NCBI RefSeq assembly: GCF_014610845.1
Contig: NZ_JABTCG010000003.1
Location: forward strand, 310,001 to 374,000
Reading direction: 5' to 3'
Length of the DNA: 64,000 nucleotides
From: Maribacter arenosus
Lineage (GTDB): Bacteria > Bacteroidota > Bacteroidia > Flavobacteriales > Flavobacteriaceae
Of this stretch, positions 29,901 through 36,910 are shown piece after piece; position 1 is the stretch's first letter; each line of letters starts with the position of its first letter. Under the pieces are notes generated by a model, which worked only from the letters and a program-made list of their open reading frames with translations, did not search any database and was not told where the DNA came from. A program made the translations under genes and the position numbers.

Positions 29901-30218
29901 CCCCAAGAATCGCAATTGTCATCTATTAATGCGATACTATTCAAAGATTTAGATCAAAATGGAACCCAAGATTTGATTTTGGCAGGTAACTTATTTGCTT
30001 CAGAAATTGAAACACCTAGGAATGATGCTGGTTATGGTATGGTCTTATCCAATAATGGTGATTTTAAGTTAGAACCCATTAATGCCAATGATAGTGGATT
30101 ATTTTTGCCTACTGATGTAAAAGTATTACAAATCATAACTATTAATGAGGAACAGTATGTGGTTGCTGGCAACAATAATAATTATGTTAGGTTGTTCCGA
30201 ATAAACCGATTCAAATGA
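26910..30218 (+). CDS. Large FG-GAP/VCBS-repeat lipoprotein with ASPIC/UnbV domain
   Basis: A 1102-residue lipoprotein (signal IVIIVSILFFSSC). It carries many calcium-binding FG-GAP/VCBS repeats with DxNxDG cores, such as GDVNNDGLNDIYFTS, DINNDGLLDIYVC, DFDRDGDLDMFL and DFDNDGDLDLYVASG. They are arranged in two blocks (about 60-500 and 640-1000). Between them lies an ASPIC/UnbV module (GVGVKIIAFSKNGKQVFENF through IHIGLGKQTILDSVLVFWPEGG). The fold is a pair of integrin-like beta-propellers. Such proteins often accompany SusC/SusD genes and may bind surface polymers; function is not established. Here it is separated from susD by a terminator and a tRNA, and overlaps apt by 4 nt (ATGA), an unusual partner. 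Confidence 0.88.
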   Translation: MQRAIVIIVSILFFSSCGNKVNESNFLFEELNSDHTNIDFQNIIPENELTNSFVYEYVYNGGGVAIGDVNNDGLNDIYFTSNLGDNALYLNQGNLQFENITKESGTKGKHGWTTGTNMVDINNDGLLDIYVCKSGPYEKRELLVNELYVNQGEDNNGIPTFKESAREFGLDDPSNSIQSAFLDFDRDGDLDMFLMNHNPQTFSNGTTETFSPLGDKFFINNNGKYENITKQVGIFSNSISYGLGVGVSDLNQDGWPDVYISNDYDEPDYMYINQQDGTFKEVIKKATNHIPNFSMGNDIADFDNDGFVDIMTLDMVSEDNYGMKTSMASMNPEKFNNNVMAGKHYQYMYNTFLKHSTYIDSVGIPFFSDVAQITGVSNTDWSWAPLLADFDNDGLKDLFITNGIKRDFRNKDFFASMQAFRRENADAMSNPKKINSLIERTPKRPHKNYFYKNNGLLNFSNESDNWLENPRKTYSNGAAYADLDNDGDLDLVINNIDEKASILKNNTNVNDQNFIQLAFNGNTKNTKGVGVKIIAFSKNGKQVFENFSVRGYQSSVPPEIHIGLGKQTILDSVLVFWPEGGFHKELNLSANKKHTISYVVNELEECHRTIKKKIFIQSTLLNTIIHKENDYNDYLEQVLLPHKMSHFGPALAVGDVNADGKEDLYFGQSSGETSVIYTQQDNGTFKEYFSFGNDAIFEDVDASFFDFDNDGDLDLYVASGGNEFESNSPNYTDRLYENRKGKFIKRPDLLPSGLNGSSSRVKIQDYNNDGFMDVFIGGRHMPHDYPAPANSHILQNKKGFFKDVTNEIAPELNEIGLVTDAIWTDFDVDGDMDLCLVGEWMKPTFFKNTNGFFEKLNPKILDSLSGWYFTVESFDFDSDGDDDYVLGNLGDNYKYKANSSEPFEVYYGDFDENGKRDLVLGYYNFGELYPVRGRECSSQQMPSIKKITPTYDEFGKSTLLDIYGNRNLERALHLKAFNFKSGILKNNRNADFEFIPLPQESQLSSINAILFKDLDQNGTQDLILAGNLFASEIETPRNDAGYGMVLSNNGDFKLEPINANDSGLFLPTDVKVLQIITINEEQYVVAGNNNNYVRLFRINRFK

Positions 30219-30727
30219 ATTTAAAAACCTTCATACTTGATGTTCCCGACTTTCCAACAAAGGGTGTCATATTTCGGGATATTACCCCTCTTTTGAAAAA
30301 TTCTAAGGCATTGCGATTTACCGAAAATGCTCTTTTGGAACTTTTGGGCAATGTCAAAATTGATAAAGTAGTGGGTATGGAGAGTAGGGGGTTCTTTTTC
30401 GCACCTATGTTAGCTGCTAAATTAAATGCCGGCTTTGTGCCGGTTCGTAAATCAGGAAAGCTGCCTGGCAAAACTATTCAACAATATTATGACTTGGAAT
30501 ATGGTACAGATGCCTTGGAGATACATTTTGATAGTATTATAAAAGGGGATAAGGTCTTGGTTCACGATGATGTTTTGGCAACAGGGGGTACTGCCCAAGC
30601 AACTTGTAGGTTAATTGAAAAAATGGGTGGTGAAATTGTGCAATGCAATTTTCTTTTGGAACTGGATTTTCTTGGTGGAAAAGAGAAGCTCTTAAACTAT
30701 CAGGTGAAGTCTTTACTGCATTATTGA
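30215..30727 (+). CDS. apt: Adenine phosphoribosyltransferase
   Basis: 170 residues, full family length. Converts adenine and PRPP to AMP in purine salvage; cytoplasmic. The PRPP-binding loop is VLVHDDVLATGGTA (residues 114-127), with the conserved VVGMESRGFFF near 52-62, FVPVRKSGKLPGKT with the flexible loop, and YDLEYGTD. The ATG overlaps the stop of the FG-GAP gene (ATGA), so it may be read through from that gene. The 3' end overlaps a small convergent gene by 7 nt. Confidence 0.96.
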   Translation: MNLKTFILDVPDFPTKGVIFRDITPLLKNSKALRFTENALLELLGNVKIDKVVGMESRGFFFAPMLAAKLNAGFVPVRKSGKLPGKTIQQYYDLEYGTDALEIHFDSIIKGDKVLVHDDVLATGGTAQATCRLIEKMGGEIVQCNFLLELDFLGGKEKLLNYQVKSLLHY

Positions 30728-30876
30728 TTGAGTGCCCTCGTTGTCACATAATAGCGCCACCCGATAAGGGCCAATTGGATCTTCGAAGCTTTTGCTAGGT
30801 CCAATCCTTGTTTTGTGAATGAGGGTAAAATTGCTTTATTGATCTTCGCAAGAAGTTTAAAAAATGATGTTCCCAT
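30721..30876 (-). CDS. Small conserved-looking basic protein (51 aa)
   Basis: A 51-codon reading frame on the minus strand, starting at the ATG 30876-30874 and ending TAA at 30723-30721. The translation begins MGTSFFKLLAKINKAILPSF and ends with LALIGWRYYVTTRALNQ. Lys/Arg-rich amphipathic composition and the IGWRYYV ending recall a short flavobacterial protein family sometimes labelled SsrA-binding protein in databases; this is from memory and the label may be wrong. It is convergent with apt (7-nt overlap). It fills the only gap between apt and the M56 gene, and the composition is strongly protein-like, unlike the other two frames. Confidence 0.65.
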   Translation of the reverse strand: MGTSFFKLLAKINKAILPSFTKQGLDLAKASKIQLALIGWRYYVTTRALNQ

Positions 30877-30955
30877 GGCATCGCGATTATTTCAAATGTA
30901 TTAAAAAACCCCAACGAAATTATCAGGGTCTTATAAATACTTTGTTAGTATATGA

Positions 30956-32683
30956 TTATTCTTTTTTGATGGTAATTTCCACTACTCCGTTTTTACCTTT
31001 ATCACCATATTTCTTAGCGGCCATCTCGCCTTTAAGTACGTTCATCGACTCGATATTCGAAGGATCGAGTTTTTCTATCTCATTTTCTTCCACTTCTTTA
31101 TCATTGATTATGAAAAGGGGCTTTTCGTCCCCTTCACTTTTCATTATGAACACCTTTTTGTTCTCTCCATCCTCTATTTCCATAATATCCATATCTTCAT
31201 CTTCATCATCGGTTGACATTTTCATTATGAATATATTTTCATCTTTGTCCCCTTTCGATTTCTTTATTTTGATGTGTTTTTCATGAAGTCCATCTTCCTT
31301 TTTCATTTTGTCGAATTCCTTGCGGCTGATTTCTTTACCATTGACTTTTATAGTTTCCTTTCCGTTTTCATCTATTATTTCAATTCTCCTATGTTCGACG
31401 TCATCGACGCCATCACCATCAGCTTCTACCCATATCATCCTATCATCATCTTCATCAACCTCTATAAGCACCTTCTTGCGTTTTTTGCTCGGCATGTTGA
31501 CTTTGCTTCCCATTGATATACTATTGGTTTCTTTATCGTAAATAATATGAACTGGATCAATACCTTCATCCCCATTACTGAAACTAGAGGAGCTACGAAT
31601 TATTTTTCCATCATCATTGGTTGTGGCGAAATCCACGGAAATCTCAATGATTTCTTTTTTGGAATTATGGACCACGGTATAAGAGAAATCGATTCCCTTT
31701 TTAGCAAGGTCTTTTTTTAGGTCAATTAATTCCTTGTCGGTGGTGTTCTTATCTATCCTAATTTCGATGAGCTGTGGATTTTGAACCGAATTGGATGGTG
31801 TCGCCAATGTGGGTTTCATAGGAACATAAACTTCCTTGGTGTTAAAACTGACTAAAAAAATGGCTAAAGCCGGCAGAATGAAAGCCACCTTTAAAATATT
31901 CCGTTTGTTCGATTTTGATTTGTTTAGCATGACTATTCGCTTTTTGATTAATGAATTATAAAAATTATTGACAATTGGGGTGTAGAATTGATTCGCCGAT
32001 ACTTTTAATAGGGCATATTGGTAATTTTTAATCGATGGCACTTCTTCGGTGGCCTTTGCATCGGCTAAAAATTCGAGGTTTTGTTTTATGTTGGATTGGT
32101 ACAACCAACTAAACGGATTTATCCAAGTGAATATGGCCGTGAGATGTGACAGTAATACATCCAAGGAATGCCATTGTGAACTATGGGCTTTTTCATGTTT
32201 TAGAATGGCCGTTAATTCACTTCGGGAATAAAGGTTGGGGTTGTAAAAAATATAATTGAAAAAAGAAAACGGGGCAATGTTCTTATGGGTTTCCACATGG
32301 TAAAACCTACCTTGCTTTTTTGTTTTATTACTTTTTATCAATTTATAAAGCGATAGTATTTGGATAATGAACTTCGTTGTGAAAATGCCCAGTCCCAAGA
32401 TATAAATGGTAAAGATCATATCAATCATATTCCAATCGGGAGTCGTAACCGGTACACCAACCAATGACGATTCGCTAAGGGTGTAATTCAAAGGCAAAGC
32501 CGCGATTTCAACATAATTGGTAATAGTAACAAAAGGCAATGTCAATGCAGTCACAATACCTACCATTAGAAAATGGCGGTTTACGTAGTAAAAGGTTTCC
32601 TTTTTTAGAAATAATTGATAGGCCAAATAAAATATGGCAAGAACCCCAGAAGCCTTCAATAAATAAATTAAAAGTGCATCCAT
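30956..32683 (-). CDS. BlaR1-like M56 metallopeptidase with C-terminal plug-like tail
   Basis: A 575-residue membrane protein. Four hydrophobic segments lie in the first 285 residues (about 5-25, 38-58, 88-112 and 268-285). The zinc protease motif HEKAH is at 163-167. This is the BlaR1/MecR1-type M56 sensor-protease fold, but no penicillin-binding sensor domain follows. Instead the C-terminal 290 residues are very acidic and contain repeated beta-strand-like blocks, ending in a fragment resembling a SusC/TonB receptor plug (IESMNVLKGEMAAKKYGDKG, GVVEITI). Such tails are found on Bacteroidota M56 proteins. Its start shares the TAATG overlap with the BlaI gene. It probably cleaves or triggers cleavage of BlaI when its signal is sensed. 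Confidence 0.9.
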   Translation of the reverse strand: MDALLIYLLKASGVLAIFYLAYQLFLKKETFYYVNRHFLMVGIVTALTLPFVTITNYVEIAALPLNYTLSESSLVGVPVTTPDWNMIDMIFTIYILGLGIFTTKFIIQILSLYKLIKSNKTKKQGRFYHVETHKNIAPFSFFNYIFYNPNLYSRSELTAILKHEKAHSSQWHSLDVLLSHLTAIFTWINPFSWLYQSNIKQNLEFLADAKATEEVPSIKNYQYALLKVSANQFYTPIVNNFYNSLIKKRIVMLNKSKSNKRNILKVAFILPALAIFLVSFNTKEVYVPMKPTLATPSNSVQNPQLIEIRIDKNTTDKELIDLKKDLAKKGIDFSYTVVHNSKKEIIEISVDFATTNDDGKIIRSSSSFSNGDEGIDPVHIIYDKETNSISMGSKVNMPSKKRKKVLIEVDEDDDRMIWVEADGDGVDDVEHRRIEIIDENGKETIKVNGKEISRKEFDKMKKEDGLHEKHIKIKKSKGDKDENIFIMKMSTDDEDEDMDIMEIEDGENKKVFIMKSEGDEKPLFIINDKEVEENEIEKLDPSNIESMNVLKGEMAAKKYGDKGKNGVVEITIKKE

Positions 32684-33042
32684 TATTTTTTCTTTTCTAT
32701 TAGGTCGATTATTTCCCTCAATTCATCAGCAGAGATTTTCTCTTCCTTGGCAAAAAATGAGACCATGCTTTTGTAGGAGTTGTCATAATACGCTGCAAGA
32801 GTAGAATTAATATATTTTTTGCGATAGTCTTCTTTCGATATTAGTGGATAATAACGGTGGGTATTTCCAAATGCCTCATGTCCAACATAGTTCTTTTCCT
32901 CTAAATTCCTTATTATGGTCGACATGGTGTTGTAATGAGGCTTGACACCCTTCATTTTAGCAAGAATATCCTTTACAAAGGCTTTTTCCAACTTCCATAG
33001 AATTTTCATTACCAGTTCTTCTTTGTTCGTAAGTTTTTGCAT
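32683..33042 (-). CDS. BlaI/MecI/CopY-family transcriptional repressor
   Basis: 119 residues, the standard family length. The winged-helix domain spans about 1-75 (LTNKEELVMKILWKLEKAFVK, KPHYNTMSTIIRNLEEKNYV) and the helical dimerisation part covers the rest. BlaI repressors bind palindromic operators as dimers and are inactivated by proteolysis through an M56 partner. The partner here overlaps by TAATG. It is the middle gene of the operon serine hydrolase-blaI-blaR1 (8 nt after the hydrolase). Its likely operator is the triple AACTA-N6-TAGTT array upstream of the hydrolase, so it would control its own operon. Confidence 0.93.
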   Translation of the reverse strand: MQKLTNKEELVMKILWKLEKAFVKDILAKMKGVKPHYNTMSTIIRNLEEKNYVGHEAFGNTHRYYPLISKEDYRKKYINSTLAAYYDNSYKSMVSFFAKEEKISADELREIIDLIEKKK

Positions 33043-33050
33043 AAGAAATT

Positions 33051-34472
33051 TTATTTGCTCAATTCATCTATTGCTTTTTTGGCAGATGCCAAGTTGGGTT
33101 GTATTTCTAAGGCCTTATTATATGCCTTTATAGCATCCAAGATATTTCCATTTGCAGCTAAGGCCTCCCCATAACTATCCCAACAATTGGCGACGTCGGG
33201 AAAAAGTTCGGTGTTTAACTTTAAAATTTCCAGTGCCTTAACCTTGTCACCCGCGCCATAAAGATAGGCGTAACCCAAATCATTTAAAATAATATCTTTT
33301 GGATCTGTTGGATGGAAGTTGGTCGTTAATTTCTCAAAATTCTCCTTAAGATATAAAAGACCATGCTCTTCATAGTTCTTCCTTATATTTTGAATTGCGG
33401 GTAATTGTGGTTTTGCAGGGGTATCATTTCGATACAAGGTTAGTATATCCATCCCTATTCGTTCAGCTACCGGTTCATCCATATTTGCGAAAACTATAAT
33501 CGTTAAATCATCACTTAACACTTGAAACAAAGCTGTATTGAAACCTTCGAAACCACCAGCGGCAACAGTAGCCTTACCTTCTGGTAGACTGGCGAGATAT
33601 TGAAAAAATGAATGTTCTTCTTTGGCTTCTTTGGATAGTAAATGTTCATCGTAATAATAGGATCGGTAAAATTTCATAACATCAAGAGTAGTTGATAGAA
33701 AACCGCCATCTGGATTAGGAGTGTCTTGAAGCCCTGTATTTTCTTCCAATATACCCAGTGGTGTTTGGTAATATCCTTTTGCAATACGGTGTTCCAAGCC
33801 TGAAAAATCATTAAGAAATGTGTCATTCAGTTGTAAGGGATCTACAATTCTCATTTGTACATTGTCAAAATATGATTTGCCCGAGACTTTTTCGATTACC
33901 GCTCCTAAAATTACATACCCTAAATTTGAGTATTGTTCATCAGTTCCAGGTTCAAAATCTAGCGTAACGGATTTAGCTCGTTCGACGATGGCATGAAGGG
34001 CTTGCTCACTAGCGTTGAGGTTGAAATAGTCCTGTGAGTGGTAATCACCGAAACCTGAGCTATGCTCAAGTAAATGATTCAGGGTTATGCTTTCTGTTTT
34101 CGAATCAGAAAATCCACTGATATAGGAGGTTAGTTTATCTGTTAATTTCAATTTACCTTCTGCCGCCAATTGATGGATGACAATCGAAGTGAACGTTTTG
34201 TTCATTGAACCAATATCGAACAAGGTATTTAACTCATTCTTTATACCTTTTTGCCGATCTGCAAGCCCAAAAGCCTTATGATAGAGAACCTCTCCTTTTT
34301 GTGCGATAAGAACAACACCTGAAAATATATCCAGATCAATATAGGATCGGATTACGTCATCAACCTTGTCGATAAATTGAACGTGCCGGTGATCGTCTTG
34401 TGGTTTGTTTTTCTGCTTATTACTGCATTGTGCTAAAAACAGGCATAATACTGCGACCAAAGCGAGCCTCAT
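33051..34472 (-). CDS. Serine hydrolase (class C beta-lactamase/penicillin-binding-type) lipoprotein with TPR tail
   Basis: About 473 residues. The start at 34472 gives a lipoprotein signal (MRLALVAVLCLFLAQC); the in-frame ATG at 34526 would bury it. The beta-lactamase domain shows S89-x-x-K92 (GSMNKTF), Y181-S-N (QYSNLGYVILG), and a glycine-rich block VAAGGFEGFN that may hold the third motif position, normally HxG or KTG. The last about 110 residues form TPR-like helices (AYLYGAGDKVKALEILKLN and ILDAIKAYNKALEIQPNLA). Hydrolases of this group act as D-aminopeptidases, esterases or lactamase-like enzymes; the substrate is unknown. It is the first gene of the BlaI/BlaR1 operon, in the place where blaZ sits in Gram-positives. 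Confidence 0.9.
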   Translation of the reverse strand: MRLALVAVLCLFLAQCSNKQKNKPQDDHRHVQFIDKVDDVIRSYIDLDIFSGVVLIAQKGEVLYHKAFGLADRQKGIKNELNTLFDIGSMNKTFTSIVIHQLAAEGKLKLTDKLTSYISGFSDSKTESITLNHLLEHSSGFGDYHSQDYFNLNASEQALHAIVERAKSVTLDFEPGTDEQYSNLGYVILGAVIEKVSGKSYFDNVQMRIVDPLQLNDTFLNDFSGLEHRIAKGYYQTPLGILEENTGLQDTPNPDGGFLSTTLDVMKFYRSYYYDEHLLSKEAKEEHSFFQYLASLPEGKATVAAGGFEGFNTALFQVLSDDLTIIVFANMDEPVAERIGMDILTLYRNDTPAKPQLPAIQNIRKNYEEHGLLYLKENFEKLTTNFHPTDPKDIILNDLGYAYLYGAGDKVKALEILKLNTELFPDVANCWDSYGEALAANGNILDAIKAYNKALEIQPNLASAKKAIDELSK

Positions 34473-34553
34473 TTTTTGCCTTGATATTTTTATATAGTGA
34501 ATAGTGTTCTTGAAAATAAACATCATGATATATCTTTAGTTCTTTCAAAGATA

Positions 34554-34609
34554 AACTATTAATTTAGTTGAAAAACTAAATTAATAGTTATTTAACTAAA
34601 TATGTAGTT
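34554..34609. promoter_or_regulatory. Triple AACTA-N6-TAGTT operator array (probable BlaI boxes)
   Basis: Three 16-bp dyads start at 34554, 34574 and 34594, exactly 20 bp apart: AACTATTAATTTAGTT, AACTAAATTAATAGTT and AACTAAATATGTAGTT. The first two are also reverse complements of each other, giving a long perfect palindrome. The half-site spacing ACTA-N6-TAGT matches what I recall for MecI/BlaI operators (ACTACA-NN-TGTAGT). The array lies 82 bp upstream of the serine hydrolase ATG and 74 bp upstream of the antiporter GTG, so both divergent genes could be controlled. Confidence 0.75.
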
Positions 34610-34660
34610 AATCTTTGGTTCAAATGTTTTCCCAAGACCCATAAAACAAAAATCTTGGTC

Positions 34661-34668
34661 TATATTTG
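34661..34668 (+). promoter_or_regulatory. Promoter -7 element for the CaCA antiporter
   Basis: TATATTTG fits the Bacteroidota consensus TAnnTTTG. It ends only 14 bp before the GTG start at 34683, so the transcript would have a very short leader. A matching -33 TTG is not obvious at the expected distance. Confidence 0.45.
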
Positions 34669-34682
34669 TTAAAAGTAAATCA

Positions 34683-35621
34683 GTGCAGAACCTTGTTTTT
34701 ATTGTTCTTGGACTCATCCTCTTAATTTCGGGGGGTAGTTGGCTCCTAAAATCAGCAGTGGCACTTTCCCTACGATTGAACATTCCGAAAATAGTGATTG
34801 GTATGACGGTCGTGTCCTTCGCTACTTCTGCACCTGAGCTCATAGTAAGTATAAAAGCTGCCACAGATGGTTTTCCAGATTTGGCCTTGGGCAATGTAGT
34901 CGGTTCGAATATTGCCAATCTAGGGTTGGTATTGGCCGTAATATTGCTATTAGGAAGTATTGAAATTCGAAAGAGTTTTTATACTACCGATTGGCCCATG
35001 ATGATGCTGGCCACCTTGCTTTTTTTCGGGTTTATTTTCTTTGACGGGACATTGCAGAGGTACGAGGGGATCATTATGGTCGTTGGCCTATTTCTATTTT
35101 TGGTTTACCTTTTGAAATACCAGAAAATAGCGGTTGTTGAAGAGGCCCATGAAGATGATATTCCTTTACCCCTATATCAGGCCGTATTGTATTTGGGACT
35201 TGGAGGGACCGCACTTTGGGGTGGTTCCGAATTATTGGTGAATGGTGCAGTGGGGCTTGCCGATTATTATGGTGTCAGTGAACGAATTATCGGTATAACC
35301 GTCGTTTCTATAGGCACGAGCATTCCGGAACTCGCTGCCTCTATAATAGCCATCATTAAGAAAGAAAAAGCCATTTCTGTCGGTAATTTGCTCGGATCGA
35401 ATATCTTTAACATTATGGCCGTATTGGGCATAACTTCCATTATTACGCCAATTCGGGTCATGGATCAAGGATTGTTAAGCAATGATATTTTTTGGATGTT
35501 GGGGATTTCTTTCCTGATTTTCCCCTTGGTATTCTTTCCTAAAGGACTTCGGTTAGGGTGGAGAGACGGAATAGTGCTACTCTTGGTCTACGCGGTTTTT
35601 ATTTATCTTATGATATTCTAA
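34683..35621 (+). CDS. CaCA-family Na+/Ca2+ (or K+-dependent) antiporter, YrbG-like
   Basis: A 312-residue polytopic membrane protein with about ten helices. It has two inverted alpha-repeats with the exchanger signature: GMTVVSFATSAPELIVS (about 40-56, E52) and GITVVSIGTSIPELAAS (about 205-221). Each is followed by a GN(V/L)xGSNI motif (LGNVVGSNIANLG and VGNLLGSNIFNIM). This is the calcium/cation antiporter family; ion preference cannot be read. A GTG start at 34683 is required, since no in-frame ATG precedes the first helix. It is divergent from the BlaI operon and shares its control region. A bidirectional terminator follows 4 bp after the stop. Confidence 0.93.
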   Translation: MQNLVFIVLGLILLISGGSWLLKSAVALSLRLNIPKIVIGMTVVSFATSAPELIVSIKAATDGFPDLALGNVVGSNIANLGLVLAVILLLGSIEIRKSFYTTDWPMMMLATLLFFGFIFFDGTLQRYEGIIMVVGLFLFLVYLLKYQKIAVVEEAHEDDIPLPLYQAVLYLGLGGTALWGGSELLVNGAVGLADYYGVSERIIGITVVSIGTSIPELAASIIAIIKKEKAISVGNLLGSNIFNIMAVLGITSIITPIRVMDQGLLSNDIFWMLGISFLIFPLVFFPKGLRLGWRDGIVLLLVYAVFIYLMIF

Positions 35622-35625
35622 TTAA

Positions 35626-35657
35626 AAAAGACCCTGACAGTATTGTCAGGGTCTTTT
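35626..35657. terminator. Bidirectional terminator between antiporter and glutamine synthetase
   Basis: GACCCTGACA / TGTCAGGGTC with a 4-nt loop GTAT is flanked by AAAA and TTTT, which extend the stem and act as U tracts in both directions. It serves the two converging genes. Confidence 0.92.
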
Positions 35658-35688
35658 GTATAAAAACAACTAATTTAATTCTCGCTAC

Positions 35689-36699
35689 TTAAATCTTGGC
35701 ATTCTTAACCGTTTTAACAATTCTTCCTGCAATCTTATAAGGATCACCATTAGAAGCTGGTCGTCTGTCTTCCAACCAACCTTTCCAACCTTTTTCTACA
35801 GTAATAATCGGTATCCTAATCGATGCCCCCCTATCAGATACGCCATAACTAAAGTCGGAAACATGAGCTGTCTCATGTAAACCAGTCAGACGCTCATCGT
35901 TGAAAGCGCCATAAACCGCCATATGTTCATCGGTAACAGGTCTAAAGGCCTCACAAATTTTTTCGTATGTTTCCTTGGAACCACAAGTTCTTAATACAGA
36001 GTTTGAGAAATTGGCGTGCATACCCGATCCATTCCAATCTCCTTTTACAGGTTTTGGGTGATACTCAATATAATAGCCATATTTTTCAGTTAAACGATCC
36101 AATAAATATCTGGCGACCCAAATTTCATCACCTGCTTTTTTAGCACCTTTGGCGAATATTTGAAATTCCCACTGTCCTGGAGCCACTTCCTGGTTAATAC
36201 CTTCAAAGTTCAATCCAGCTTTTAGACAAAGGTCGGCATGCTCTTCAACGAAATCCCTACCCCAAGTATATCGACCACCAACGGAACAATAATATTTACC
36301 TTGTGGCCCAGGGAATCCACCTCTTGGGAATCCCAAGGGTAAATCGGTATGGGTATCCATTAAGAAGTATTCTTGTTCAAAACCAAACCAAAAATCGTTG
36401 TCGTCATCGTCAATTTTGGCACGCGCATTAGAAACATGGGGTGTTCCATCGGCATTTAAGACCTCGGACATTATCAGGTATCCATTTTCCCTCGATGGAT
36501 CAGGAAATATGGCCACAGGTTTCAACAAACAGTCAGAGGAACCACCTTCAGCTTGTTCTGTTGAAGAACCATCAAAAGACCAGATCTCACAATCTTCTAA
36601 CTTGCCGCTAAAATCATTTTCGATTTTAGTTTTACTTCTCATGTTCTGAGTGGGCTCATGACCATCTAACCAGATGTATTCTAATTTTGATTTGCTCAT
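35689..36699 (-). CDS. glnA: Glutamine synthetase, eukaryotic-like type II (GSII)
   Basis: 336 residues from the start at 36699 (MSKSKLEYIWLDG); a longer frame to 36792 runs into the AT-rich control region and is unlikely. GSII motifs are WSFDGSSTEQAEGGSSDCLL, FGFEQEYFLMD with metal-binding Glu residues, GINQEVAPGQWEFQI, DWNGSGMHANFS, and the C-terminal RGASIRIP. It condenses ammonia and glutamate with ATP to glutamine in the cytoplasm. It is divergent from a type III enzyme, a pairing known in Bacteroidota. The 211-bp gap between them carries repeated GGGGTAT elements. Confidence 0.95.
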   Translation of the reverse strand: MSKSKLEYIWLDGHEPTQNMRSKTKIENDFSGKLEDCEIWSFDGSSTEQAEGGSSDCLLKPVAIFPDPSRENGYLIMSEVLNADGTPHVSNARAKIDDDDNDFWFGFEQEYFLMDTHTDLPLGFPRGGFPGPQGKYYCSVGGRYTWGRDFVEEHADLCLKAGLNFEGINQEVAPGQWEFQIFAKGAKKAGDEIWVARYLLDRLTEKYGYYIEYHPKPVKGDWNGSGMHANFSNSVLRTCGSKETYEKICEAFRPVTDEHMAVYGAFNDERLTGLHETAHVSDFSYGVSDRGASIRIPIITVEKGWKGWLEDRRPASNGDPYKIAGRIVKTVKNAKI

Positions 36700-36752
36700 A
36701 ATAATAGGATATAATTGATATAATTTTAAAGTCGAACAAAAATAGTTTTTTT

Positions 36753-36833
36753 GGGGTATATATCTAATATTTAAGGGGGTATTTATCAACAATTGGTTAA
36801 TAATTCAGCATACCCCTGTTTTTTTTGGGGTAT
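36753..36833. promoter_or_regulatory. Four GGGGTAT/ATACCCC elements between the two glutamine synthetase genes
   Basis: GGGGTAT occurs at 36753-36759, 36776-36782 and 36827-36833, and its complement ATACCCC at 36810-36816. The last two form a perfect inverted repeat with a 10-bp T-rich spacer. The first and last copies sit in a longer shared block of seven T followed by GGGGTAT. This density in an otherwise AT-only divergent promoter region suggests a binding site for a nitrogen regulator, which I cannot name. Confidence 0.55.
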
Positions 36834-36910
36834 TTTGTGTAAAAGTTATTATTGTATAGTTTAAATTATTAATTCGTTAATCATTATTTTTACCGAAATT
36901 AATTATCAAT

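Noticed and set aside
30864-31286. 140-codon plus-strand frame opposite the M56 gene
   Set aside because: Low-complexity Ser/Phe/Ile-rich translation, produced by the acidic repeat-like coding on the other strand.
34554-34589. 16-bp-stem palindrome as a transcription terminator
   Set aside because: The stem is almost all A-T and lies in a divergent promoter region. The 20-bp period with a third dyad fits operators better.
36810-36833. ATACCCC/GGGGTAT inverted repeat as a terminator
   Set aside because: It lies between two divergent start codons, where no transcript should end; treated as a regulatory site.
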